A stretch of 64,000 bases of DNA from Thiomicrorhabdus sp041583835 (GTDB lineage Bacteria; Pseudomonadota; Gammaproteobacteria; Thiomicrospirales; Thiomicrospiraceae). The notes beneath the pieces are model-generated. The model was not told where the DNA came from. It saw only the letters and a program-made list of their open reading frames with translations, and searched no databases. The translations under genes were made by a program, and so were the position numbers. The stretch spans positions 17,505 through 81,504 of the forward strand of contig NZ_JBFHFC010000010.1 of assembly GCF_041583835.1 (NCBI RefSeq), written 5' to 3'. Shown in pieces: positions 56,056-64,000 of the stretch (positions within the stretch are counted from its first letter, which is position 1; each line of letters begins with the position of its first letter).

Positions 56056-56412
56056 ATGGACTCTACGACTAAAAACACCGTCAAAACCGATCGAAAAATA
56101 ATCCTTTACGGTCGCAACGGCCACACCCAGGCACAACTGGTAGATTTGTCTCCCGAGTGGATCGGCGTGCTTACCGCAAGAGGGGCAAGAGTGGGAACCG
56201 AACTCGAAGTCGAATTTGAATTGCCGGCTTTCGAGCATTTTGTGCTGTTAAACTTAGTGGGAAAGGTCACTCACCGCCATAATTCCGGAAACCAAATCTA
56301 CTTATCCATCGAATTCAACAACATCGGCGAAAACGATCAAGCCGCTATTAAAGACTACATCAACTACAAACATCGCCTTAGCAAACTCAGTCAACGCATT
56401 ATCAACGACTGA
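56056..56412 (+). CDS. PilZ-domain-like protein with altered c-di-GMP motifs
   Basis: 118-aa single-domain protein with the beta-barrel pattern of PilZ. The second motif is seen as DLSPEWIGVLTARGARVG in place of the usual [DN]xSxxG, and the first is reduced to DRKIILYGR instead of RxxxR. c-di-GMP binding may be weak or lost. It lies between selO and the HDAC-family gene, convergent with the latter. The family call is by fold pattern. Confidence 0.65.
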   Translation: MDSTTKNTVKTDRKIILYGRNGHTQAQLVDLSPEWIGVLTARGARVGTELEVEFELPAFEHFVLLNLVGKVTHRHNSGNQIYLSIEFNNIGENDQAAIKDYINYKHRLSKLSQRIIND

Positions 56413-56433
56413 TTTGAAATCCGATTTATACCG

Positions 56434-56459
56434 CATAGCCATACAACTTCACGGCTATG
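56434..56459. terminator. Weak hairpin between convergent genes
   Basis: CATAGCC and GGCTATG form a 7-bp stem with a 12-nt loop between the PilZ-like gene and the HDAC-family gene. No T-run follows, so termination is uncertain. Confidence 0.3.
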
Positions 56460-56470
56460 ACGAAATATTT

Positions 56471-57610
56471 CTAAACCCGATGAATCTGCTTTAATTCTTC
56501 CAATTGGCGTGAATAATCGTTTTCCCGCTGCGGAGAAGGACCCAGGGGATCCGGGGTTAAGGGTTCTTCCAGAAGCACTTCGAAACTTCCTGCAACGGAA
56601 TGCGCCAAAGGCTCTAACTCATACCCTCCGCCCAAAGAAAGCGCCAAGCGACCGCCGCACAAATCCTGTGCCGCCCCCTTCAATTTTTGTAATAAACGAT
56701 TGAAACCGTCAATACTCACACGATGTTCCGCAAGCGGATCGCGCCAATGTGCATCATAGCCGGCAAAAACAATAATCTGCTGAGGCTGAAAAGCCTGCAG
56801 CTTCGGCAAAATCACTTCGTCGAAAACCTTTAGGTAAGCTTGGTCACCGGCTCCACTGCCGAAAGGACAGTTCACATTAGTGCCTTGCGCTTCACCTTCG
56901 CCGACCATTTCGGCTTTTCCGGTCATTGGCCAATAGGGATGCTGGTGAATCGATACCGCCATGATACTCGGATCGTCTATCGTTAAATCCTGGGTTCCGT
57001 TACCGTGATGCACATCGAAATCGACGATCGCCACCCGTTTTACGCCTCGGTATTTTTGCAACGCCCTAGCGGCAATCACATCCGAATTAAACAGACAGAA
57101 TCCCATCGCCCGGTTTTCCAAGGCATGGTGCCCCGGTGGGCGCAACAAAGCGAAGCCGCTATCGACTTGACGGTCGTAAACGGCAAGATTCAACTGGATA
57201 GCTCCGCCAGCTGCCATCTTTGCCGCCTCGAAAGAGACCGAATTTAAATAGGTATCGCCCACGTAAGGATCGAAAAAACCGCCACCGTATTCGCTGATAC
57301 TTTCAATTTCATCAATGTAGTTTTGGGAATGCGCCCAACGAAGCTCTTCATTACTTGCCAAACGCGCTTGAACCGGAGTCAATTTTTCCCATAAACTCCG
57401 ACGTTCCAATTCCTTATCAATCGCCACCAGGCGTTGGGCATTTTCCGGATGCTCGGGTAGGTCATGTTCAAAAAACAACTTATCCAACACAACACCGGTA
57501 CTTCGTACACCCGGTCGCACCGGAGTTCCACAACCGACTGTGGTCAAAGACGCTGCGGACGCCAAGCCCAGTTTCAATACATTCTCTATAAACTGTCTAC
57601 GTCCGCTCAT
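56471..57610 (-). CDS. Histone-deacetylase-family amidohydrolase with Tat signal
   Basis: 379-aa zinc hydrolase of the arginase/deacetylase superfamily. The active-site segments are complete: RPPGHHALENRAMGFCLFNS with the His pair, VDFDVHHGNGTQ, and VFAGYDAHW with zinc-ligand aspartates and histidine. Bacterial members act on acetylpolyamines or other acetyl-amides. Unusually it begins with a twin-arginine signal (GRRQFIENVLKLG) ending at TVGCGTP, which also fits a lipobox, so a periplasmic Tat lipoprotein is likely. It lies just downstream (15 bases) of the EAL-HDOD gene on the same strand. The substrate is unknown. Confidence 0.86.
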   Translation of the reverse strand: MSGRRQFIENVLKLGLASAASLTTVGCGTPVRPGVRSTGVVLDKLFFEHDLPEHPENAQRLVAIDKELERRSLWEKLTPVQARLASNEELRWAHSQNYIDEIESISEYGGGFFDPYVGDTYLNSVSFEAAKMAAGGAIQLNLAVYDRQVDSGFALLRPPGHHALENRAMGFCLFNSDVIAARALQKYRGVKRVAIVDFDVHHGNGTQDLTIDDPSIMAVSIHQHPYWPMTGKAEMVGEGEAQGTNVNCPFGSGAGDQAYLKVFDEVILPKLQAFQPQQIIVFAGYDAHWRDPLAEHRVSIDGFNRLLQKLKGAAQDLCGGRLALSLGGGYELEPLAHSVAGSFEVLLEEPLTPDPLGPSPQRENDYSRQLEELKQIHRV

Positions 57611-57624
57611 TTTGCTCTACTCCG

Positions 57625-58812
57625 TTAGTTCAAGATTTTTAAGGTTTCCTTAAACGCTCGCAAATACACATCACCATAATTCACTCGGCTTTGTTGTGCT
57701 TCACTCTGCTCAAAAGACTTTGCTATATTAAGAAGTCGGCCATAATCGCCGCGCTCTTCCAACAACCCATCGACAATTCTTTGCTGCAAAGGCAATTGAC
57801 TGAGCGCCTGTTCCAACGGCTGATTCATGATGACATCCAGCAACGAAAATAAACCGGCTAAATAAAACGTGTTTTCAAACGGCAAACACTCTCTGATTGC
57901 CACTTCACGCATAAAGGTTGCACGAGTCAATGCCATCACAAAAATCTCCGGAACCACTTCCCCGGCACATTCCATGGAAATCATGGTACTCCAGGCTTGA
58001 ACTCGCTTCAATCCGAAAAACATCAGGACTTCACGGATATTACTAAACTCCGGCATGTCACTGGTTCGATACTGCCTCGCCATTTTCAGCAACTTGTGCG
58101 ACAGTCCGACATCGCGTTCTACAATCGTTTCAAGCTCTTCCAAAGAGATATTCGGATCGGAAACCCCTTTCAACAATTCCAATAGATTGAACTTTGCAAC
58201 CGATATCTTTTTTCCTTTGAGAACGTCCGGTTTGGCGAAAAAATACCCCTGGAACAAGTCACAACCTGCGTTCATACAAGCCTGATAGATCTCTCTAGTC
58301 TCGACCTTCTCGGCCAAAAGTTTGGCTTTAGTGAGATTTTTGATCTTTGAAAATAACAAGGGAATTTTATCGATAGAAAGCCTGTTCGCTTCAATCTTGA
58401 TGATGTCAGCCAACTTCAAAAAAGGCACGTACTCTTTCTTAAAAACGAAATCATCCAATGCAATCTGAAAGCCCAGAGATTTGAGTCGCTTTAAACCGGC
58501 AATCACCTCTTCAGTCGGCCGAATATTTTCAAGCACCTCGATAACGATGAAATTAGGATTGAACGGAGGTTCAACTTCGGCATGAAAGAACGATTCAGGA
58601 AAGTTTACATAAGCCTTATAAGGCCCCACTAACTCATCAATACCAAACCCCAAAAGAGCGTTAGAAATCACGGATTCAGTAGCTCGGTCAGGGCAATCGA
58701 ACTTCGCTGAATCGTGAGAATCACTTCCACGGAACAACAGTTCATACGCGACCAAATCACGGTTTCTATCTATGACAGGCTGACGCCCGATGAAAATATC
58801 TGCTGTAGTCAC
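57625..58812 (-). CDS. EAL-HDOD signalling protein (YuxH-like), probably non-catalytic EAL
   Basis: 395 aa. The N-terminal EAL-like domain (residues 1-195) keeps the fold motifs (ALDDFV, FQGYFF) but the signature Glu-Ala-Leu is replaced by YELLFRG, and the catalytic DDxK is changed to AEKVET. The HDOD domain follows (about residues 200-395; LLKMAR, YLAGLFSLLDVIM). Proteins of this kind, such as CdgJ of Vibrio, regulate motility without phosphodiesterase activity. The start is GTG. The HDAC-family gene is 15 bases downstream and probably co-transcribed. Confidence 0.85.
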   Translation of the reverse strand: MTTADIFIGRQPVIDRNRDLVAYELLFRGSDSHDSAKFDCPDRATESVISNALLGFGIDELVGPYKAYVNFPESFFHAEVEPPFNPNFIVIEVLENIRPTEEVIAGLKRLKSLGFQIALDDFVFKKEYVPFLKLADIIKIEANRLSIDKIPLLFSKIKNLTKAKLLAEKVETREIYQACMNAGCDLFQGYFFAKPDVLKGKKISVAKFNLLELLKGVSDPNISLEELETIVERDVGLSHKLLKMARQYRTSDMPEFSNIREVLMFFGLKRVQAWSTMISMECAGEVVPEIFVMALTRATFMREVAIRECLPFENTFYLAGLFSLLDVIMNQPLEQALSQLPLQQRIVDGLLEERGDYGRLLNIAKSFEQSEAQQSRVNYGDVYLRAFKETLKILN

Positions 58813-58949
58813 AATAACTCACACTATAATTAAGGAAGATACATATTCGTAAAATCGCTTATTATATAGTAAAAGTACGCACTTGTAACTATAGCTTTAC
58901 TTTTTGTAGGTATTTTGCCCTATCCAAATTCCTTTCAAAGGTGTCGGCC

Positions 58950-59513
58950 CTAGTAACAGATTGCTTCATAAGGCTGTAAAAGAGGCTTTAACCCTTTTAA
59001 AGAAAACCGATAAGTTTTTCCCTCTATGGAACGGTGCGTAAACTGCAAACTCACACGTTCACCACTCATTAAATCGTCAAGCAATCCCTGATAAGCCCGT
59101 TTCATTTCCGCCATTGAACGAAATTTTTGTGCGTCCACTTCAATTCGTATTTTATTGGATCGTTCTTCAACCGTATCAATTGCTTTTAAAATCCCTTGGA
59201 TTGCCGCAGGATGTGTTGCCGTTTTTCCATCGATTTTATAATCCACTTGAATCAAGCGAGGCACGTCACTCAAAACCTCATCATTAAAAAGCACGACTTG
59301 CAACAGAGGGAAAGGCGACATACCGGTACAGGTCACACCAAAAAAAGCATCTCTATCCTCTAACTTAGTGAACAACTCAAGCTCTTGCACGCTTCCCTGC
59401 ATATCTTTATAAGTGGTCAAATGGTAATCGTGAAGCACTTGCTGCTCGGATTCGGCAAAACTCAAGCTGCTAAACATCGACATAACCCAAACCATAAATA
59501 ATCTTTTTACCAA
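58950..59513 (-). CDS. Secreted protein of unknown function
   Basis: 187 aa from a TTG start at 59513, which has GGGGGA upstream and gives a basic signal peptide (MVKRLFMVWVMS) cut after SLSFA. The mature protein is mixed alpha/beta, with two lone cysteines (GVTCTGMSPF near the middle and one near the C-terminal end AICY). I do not recognise the family. Periplasmic location is likely. It is divergent from the chemoreceptor gene and lies upstream of the EAL-HDOD gene at 137 bases. Confidence 0.7.
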   Translation of the reverse strand: MVKRLFMVWVMSMFSSLSFAESEQQVLHDYHLTTYKDMQGSVQELELFTKLEDRDAFFGVTCTGMSPFPLLQVVLFNDEVLSDVPRLIQVDYKIDGKTATHPAAIQGILKAIDTVEERSNKIRIEVDAQKFRSMAEMKRAYQGLLDDLMSGERVSLQFTHRSIEGKTYRFSLKGLKPLLQPYEAICY

Positions 59514-59672
59514 ACCCCTTCCCCCTAAGTTTTATTGATAGATATGTATAATCTATTAGAAATCGTATACTTAAAACTCTATATTCAATACTAGAACAGC
59601 CCTACATAAGGTCGATTTCTTATATTCCGGCCTTTTTAGACATCGTCACCTAAAGACATGTGAGAACCGACC

Positions 59673-62381
59673 ATGCAAAACAATGGCAACATTACCCAAA
59701 ACGAATACGTTTTAAACGACAATCTGACGATAGTATCCCGTACAGACCTGCATGGCAACATACTTGAGGCAAACGAAGCCTTTATCGAAGCCAGTGGCTA
59801 CGAGTGGAAAGAACTTGTCGGCCAACCGCACAATATCTTACGTCATCCCGATGTTCCCGCCGTAGTTTTCAAAGATTTCTGGCAAACGCTCCAGTCAGGA
59901 AAACCTTGGTCCCAAATTGTTAAAAACCGCAGAAAAAACGGTGATCACTACTGGGTAGTCGCCAATGCCACCCCCATTTTCGAAAATGGCGAAATCGTCG
60001 GTTATATGTCGGTCAGAACACCGGCGACCGAAGAACAGAAACGCATTGCCTCCCAGGCATACAAAGACATAGAAGCCGGAAAAATCAAACTGGTCAACGG
60101 CGAGATTGAAACTCCCAAAAGCAGAGCCGATATTTTCAATCACTTCAATTTGACTTCGATCGTCTCGTTTCTCTCGACTCTCCTATTGATTTCGATATTC
60201 ACCTCCCTAACTGTGGATACAGGCATACCCTCCTCTTTTTTCGAAATCTTCGATATTCTAATCATCTTGGTGATACTTTATGCGACCCACGTTAACGGCA
60301 GGCGTTTGAAAGAACTCGAAAACCACATCACCTCGATTTCCGAAGGAAACTTCAACAACCAGATAAAAAGCAATGGTAAAAGCCTAATCAGCCGGGTTCT
60401 TGGACGTCTTAAATCCATGCAAATCAAACTCGGAGCCGACTTTGACGACACCAAAGCGGCATTGAATAACGCAAAACGCATCGAAAGCGCCCTCAACTCG
60501 GCATCCTCGAATATCATGGTGGCCGATCGATTCAGAAGCATAATCTTCATGAACGAATCCGTACGCAAGATGCTTAAGGAAATCGAAACGGATATTCAAA
60601 AAGACCTTCCGGAATTTAACGCCGAAAATCTCATACGACAAAACATCGACATATTCCATAAGAACCCTCACCGCCAACAGGACATTTTAGAAAACCTGAC
60701 GACTACCTATAATGCCCGTATTCATCTTGGCAAAGAGATTGTCGATCTGATTGTCGACCCGATTTTCGACGAAAATAACGAACGTATCGGAACCGTTGCC
60801 GAGTGGAAATTGATGACCAGCCAGTTAGCAATTGAAGACGAAATAGAAAATATCGTCTCCAACGCGGCGAAAGGAAATTTAAGCGGACGAATTCATACCG
60901 AACGATTGAACGGTTTTGAACAAAAGCTATCTATATCCATTAACCAACTATTAAATAGCTTTTCGGAAACCACACAGAGCCTCAACCACATTCTGTCCCA
61001 TATGAGTGACGGCGATCTTAGCCAACGCCTGCAAGGCGACTTTGACGGTGAGTTACTGGCTATGAAAGTCGCCGTCAACAATGCCCTATCCAACATCGCC
61101 TTGACCTTCGGCAAAGTCAAACTGGGATCACAAGAAATCAGCAACATGTCCAAAGAAGTGTCCGTGGCCAGTGAAGACCTCTCCGATCGAACCCAGCAGC
61201 AAGCGGCCTCACTGGAAGAGACCGCTGCCAGCATGGAAGAATTAACATCAACCTTGCAAATCTCAGCCGAGCACTCCGAAAAAGCCAATGAATTAGCTCA
61301 CGGATCGGCACAACAAGCAGAAGATGGCGTTGCCGTCATGAACCAAACCATGGATGCCATGAACGGTATCAGCGAACTGAGCAAAAAAATCGGTGATATC
61401 ACCAGCTTAATTGACAGTATCGCCTTCCAAACCAATTTACTCGCACTCAACGCCGCAGTCGAAGCAGCACGTGCAGGCGAGCACGGTCGCGGATTCGCCG
61501 TCGTTGCAGGGGAAGTGCGCAATCTGGCACAAAAATCAGCCGAATCCTCGAAAGAGATTTCTGCATTGATCGCAGAGGCATCCACTCAAATTGATCTCGG
61601 AACCAAACTGGTCAACCAAACCGGCGCGGCATTCCAAGAAATGGTAAACAAAATTCATGAAGTGGAAACCCTGGTTTCGGAAGTATCAAGCACAACGACG
61701 GAACAGGCCAAAGGCATCTCTCAAATTAATCAAGCGATCACCAATCTGGATCAAATGACTCAGCAAAACGCCGCTTTGGTCGAACAGCTTTCGGCAACCG
61801 CCGGAAACATGAGTGAACAATCCAAAACTCAAGCTGATTTTGTCGACCGTTTCAACCTGGGTGACTTGAACATCAGTGGACAGTCCTTAACTCAAAGCAT
61901 CGACTTTACGGAAGCAAAAATGATGCACCACTCCTGGAATGTCAAACTCGAGAATTTACTGGCAGGCCAAAAAACCAATATTGACCATCAAGCGGCGCGA
62001 GACTATATGTCATGTCCTTTAGGATATTGGATTCGCACCGAAGGACAAAAATACATTGAAATACAGGCCATGCAGGATCTGATCAATGCACACGAAGCGT
62101 TCCACCAATCGTTAGGACAAGTACTGGACGCCAAAGAAGCCGGAAACATCCAACTGGCCAATATAGAAAAAGAGAAATTCATCGCCTGGTCGGATAAGGT
62201 CATGGACGCTATTGATCGTTTAGAAGACACTGTCGGCAAAGACACTATCGAAAATTCACGGATCGAAATCGCCGCCCCCGAAACTAGCCGACCAGCCCCT
62301 CAGCTCAGCCAAGTAAAACCGGACGACGATAAGCAACTAACCTCCATTACCGTCAAAGAGGCAGAATGGGGAGAGTTTTAA
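59673..62381 (+). CDS. Methyl-accepting chemotaxis protein with PAS domains and CZB zinc-binding tail
   Basis: 902 aa. The order is: N-terminal Aer-like PAS (about residues 10-115; HGNILEANEAFIEASGY), two closely spaced transmembrane helices with a very short outside loop, a HAMP-like region, a second PAS-like module (270-390), another HAMP-like region, and the MCP signalling coiled coil with hairpin tip IAFQTNLLALNAAVEAARAG. The C-terminus (about 750-860) is a chemoreceptor zinc-binding (CZB) domain with MMHHSWNVKL, CPLGYWI and AHEAFHQS. Sensing must be cytoplasmic: redox or oxygen through PAS, and zinc/hypochlorite through CZB. A single gene with its own terminator. Confidence 0.93.
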   Translation: MQNNGNITQNEYVLNDNLTIVSRTDLHGNILEANEAFIEASGYEWKELVGQPHNILRHPDVPAVVFKDFWQTLQSGKPWSQIVKNRRKNGDHYWVVANATPIFENGEIVGYMSVRTPATEEQKRIASQAYKDIEAGKIKLVNGEIETPKSRADIFNHFNLTSIVSFLSTLLLISIFTSLTVDTGIPSSFFEIFDILIILVILYATHVNGRRLKELENHITSISEGNFNNQIKSNGKSLISRVLGRLKSMQIKLGADFDDTKAALNNAKRIESALNSASSNIMVADRFRSIIFMNESVRKMLKEIETDIQKDLPEFNAENLIRQNIDIFHKNPHRQQDILENLTTTYNARIHLGKEIVDLIVDPIFDENNERIGTVAEWKLMTSQLAIEDEIENIVSNAAKGNLSGRIHTERLNGFEQKLSISINQLLNSFSETTQSLNHILSHMSDGDLSQRLQGDFDGELLAMKVAVNNALSNIALTFGKVKLGSQEISNMSKEVSVASEDLSDRTQQQAASLEETAASMEELTSTLQISAEHSEKANELAHGSAQQAEDGVAVMNQTMDAMNGISELSKKIGDITSLIDSIAFQTNLLALNAAVEAARAGEHGRGFAVVAGEVRNLAQKSAESSKEISALIAEASTQIDLGTKLVNQTGAAFQEMVNKIHEVETLVSEVSSTTTEQAKGISQINQAITNLDQMTQQNAALVEQLSATAGNMSEQSKTQADFVDRFNLGDLNISGQSLTQSIDFTEAKMMHHSWNVKLENLLAGQKTNIDHQAARDYMSCPLGYWIRTEGQKYIEIQAMQDLINAHEAFHQSLGQVLDAKEAGNIQLANIEKEKFIAWSDKVMDAIDRLEDTVGKDTIENSRIEIAAPETSRPAPQLSQVKPDDDKQLTSITVKEAEWGEF

Positions 62382-62404
62382 ACGTTTATCTAATAAATAT
62401 AAAT

Positions 62405-62430
62405 AAAGCCAACAGACTTGTTGGCTTTTT
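62405..62430 (+). terminator. Intrinsic terminator of the chemoreceptor gene
   Basis: AAAGCCAACA, GACT loop, TGTTGGCTTT and further Ts, 23 bases after the stop. Confidence 0.88.
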
Positions 62431-62551
62431 CAAGAAAGGTTATTAGCTCTCAAATCATCCAAAAGTATGTCCGTTATATCTTAAAGAAAACGGTTATGCG
62501 AAAGAATCATGGAACCTACTTCCAGTAACAGCCTGTACTAAACCCAAAATA

Positions 62552-63011
62552 ATGCTAATTGACTCCAATAATAACGGAGGAATGCTTAGCTGGTATCGTC
62601 CTTATTTGGGTTTCTTTAATGATAAGCATCCGATTGAAATAATCATAAAACCCCCAACAATTTTGATGGAACTTAGCAGACTTTTTGAGCATCTTTTAAA
62701 TAAGTCATCTTCTAATAGCAACACCAACCCTGCACTATTTAAAGGATTAACTGCAAATGAGTGCCTGAGCATATTAAATTTCATATCACACTTTCTGGCC
62801 TAAACAGAGGGAGAATCACGACTGGTCACTCAGGATAATCTCTCCATTGCTTCTCAATATCAAAAGGCTTATTCTCTCATTAAAAAATGGCGGCCACTTT
62901 TGCAAAGTTCGCAGTGCAGAATACAACAGTTTTGAAATCCATCTTTCTGCTCTAAACGATCTTGAACAAAGGAGTATGAAATATTGGGGGCTTAGAAGGC
63001 TTGATTTGTGA
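62552..63011 (+). pseudogene. Frameshifted remnant of an unrecognised gene
   Basis: Frame 1 runs from ATG 62552 (open back to 62447) to a stop at 62803. Frame 2 is open from about 62783 to a TGA at 63009-63011. Removing one T at about 62802 joins them without a break: ISHFLA continues directly into KQRENHDWSLR. The joined product would be about 152 aa, helical and rich in Asn, Ser and Leu, ending in KYWGLRRLDL. AT content is higher than in neighbours, suggesting foreign origin. No family recognised. It could also be a sequencing error in an intact gene. Confidence 0.5.
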
Positions 63012-63055
63012 GCACCTGCTCCGGCGGTTAACAACGAGGCTTCTTTTCGAAAGAT

Positions 63056-64000
63056 TTAGGATTTACCCGTGCCTCCTGCATCTACCGGTTGGGGCATTGG
63101 ATTCATGGGCAAAAAGGGCGAATAGTCGAGAAATTCCCACTTCAACTCTACTGGAATCACACTTTCTTGCCAGTTTTCCAGTTTAAACTCCCAGTAGTAT
63201 AACTGGCCGTATTCTGTTCCGTTTGTTGCATATTCATGCCTTAACATCTCAACTTGTCCCGTTAATTGCAGTATACGATTATTCTCAAAGTCAGGAAAAA
63301 CAAGACCTGCATAAGGGTAGCTTTCAAAGTTTCCTAGAGTATTGAACATACCGTTCCCAGCGTATTCTGGAATACGTAGTCGTTGAGTATTTAAAATTTC
63401 AATAAAACCTGGGCGACCTCCGCGATGTGATGCATCACAACCTGCTTGAGGGTGCGCACTGGCAACAAAAAAAGTATCGGCACGAGACAATTGCTCACAT
63501 TGCTCTGGTATAAGTCGTTCTCCGCTTGCCGTGTTTGTTTCCAGTGTATTCATAATATTGCCGGACATAGTCAGATTTCGTGTCTGGATATATTTAGGGC
63601 AGTTAGGGTAGGAACGATCAACTTCTATCAAGTAACTGTTACTATCCTGTCGAACTCGTCCATTGATGCGTAGCCGCTTACGGCTACTCAGTTCTATTAG
63701 CAAAATACCGATTTCAGGGTCTTGATTAAGGTTTTGCCAAATCGGATCACCGATTGCGCTCACACATAACGTCTGCTCAAGACGTAATTGACTTTCGGAT
63801 TCAGCATTAAGGAATCCTGGTGAACCAAATAATATTGATGCCCAGACATTACCTTTTACATCTCGACTGGAAACCACAGCCATAGTCTGCTGACTGATGA
63901 AATTAATGGCAGCGTCAGGTATAAACCGCCGAATCACTCTTTCGCTCGAAACAGCTAGTGTTCGAGCTCTGGTTCGAGCCTGAACAGCCAGTTCACCTTC
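63056..64000 (-). CDS. Pyridoxamine-5'-phosphate-oxidase-like FMN-binding protein, 5' truncated by window end
   Basis: The frame is open to the end of the window, beyond a GTG at 63935-63937; upstream codons read EGELAVQARTRAR, a typical beginning of this family, so the start is outside. Two split-barrel halves can be seen: MAVVSSRDVKGNVWASILFGSPGF and the second one around FFVASAHPQAGCDASHRGGRPGF, with a loop YAGNGMFNTLGN. Members are FMN- or F420-type flavoproteins with unknown substrates. The stop at 63056 is close to the remnant described above. Function unknown. Confidence 0.82.
   Translation of the reverse strand, partial: EGELAVQARTRARTLAVSSERVIRRFIPDAAINFISQQTMAVVSSRDVKGNVWASILFGSPGFLNAESESQLRLEQTLCVSAIGDPIWQNLNQDPEIGILLIELSSRKRLRINGRVRQDSNSYLIEVDRSYPNCPKYIQTRNLTMSGNIMNTLETNTASGERLIPEQCEQLSRADTFFVASAHPQAGCDASHRGGRPGFIEILNTQRLRIPEYAGNGMFNTLGNFESYPYAGLVFPDFENNRILQLTGQVEMLRHEYATNGTEYGQLYYWEFKLENWQESVIPVELKWEFLDYSPFLPMNPMPQPVDAGGTGKS

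Overview
The window is an ordinary-looking chromosomal stretch of a Gram-negative gammaproteobacterium. Coding density is high and base composition looks moderate in GC. Several gene blocks keep classical gammaproteobacterial order: rlmH-rsfS-nadD-proA-holA-lptE-leuS-ybeL, miaB-ybeZ-ybeY-ybeX-lnt, hemA-prfA-prmC-moeB, and tRNA-Gln-prs-rplY-pth-ychF. Gene content and composition suggest a Thiomicrospira/Hydrogenovibrio/Thiomicrorhabdus-like bacterium, but that placement is an inference. No phage, insertion sequence or CRISPR array was found.

Layout. 1-6.2 kb: the end of a ThiD-ThiE fusion, a peptidoglycan pair (YcbB-type L,D-transpeptidase plus Tat-exported MepK-like endopeptidase), CnoX, and a patatin lipoprotein. 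6.2-12.2 kb: murJ, ribF, ileS and lspA on the minus strand. 12.4-14.4 kb: a lone acetolactate-synthase-like enzyme and a small DUF3817 membrane protein. 14.4-29 kb: housekeeping blocks for ribosome maturation, NAD, proline, DNA polymerase III delta, LPS assembly, aminoacyl-tRNA synthesis, lipoprotein acylation and tRNA modification, with a 103-bp imperfect palindrome at the end of rlmH.

29.1-36.8 kb is the most unusual region. It is a minus-strand run of a GspK/PilX-like minor pilin, two large pseudopilins (one carrying a C-terminal beta-solenoid-like repeat domain), a receiver-Fis response regulator, a histidine kinase with a degenerate ATP site, a Ser/Thr-rich pilin and a PglL/Wzy-like O-oligosaccharyltransferase. 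All three large pilin-like proteins share a CPDxDGDG motif. No assembly ATPase, platform protein, secretin or prepilin peptidase is present here, so the products presumably use machinery encoded elsewhere. This is the best candidate for an undescribed system: a regulated, glycosylated, calcium-binding pilus-like surface structure.

36.8-49.8 kb: a porin, rpsI-rplM, ychF-pth-rplY-prs, tRNA-Gln, a TPR lipoprotein (lolB and ispE, usual residents here, are absent) and the hemA-prfA-prmC-moeB operon. 49.8-64 kb: orphan motAB, parC with an HMA-domain protein, SelO, and signalling proteins (a PilZ-like protein, an EAL-HDOD protein, and a PAS-PAS-MCP-CZB chemoreceptor). It also holds a Tat-exported HDAC-family protein, a frameshifted gene remnant, and the 3' part of a pyridoxamine-phosphate-oxidase-like flavoprotein that runs off the end.
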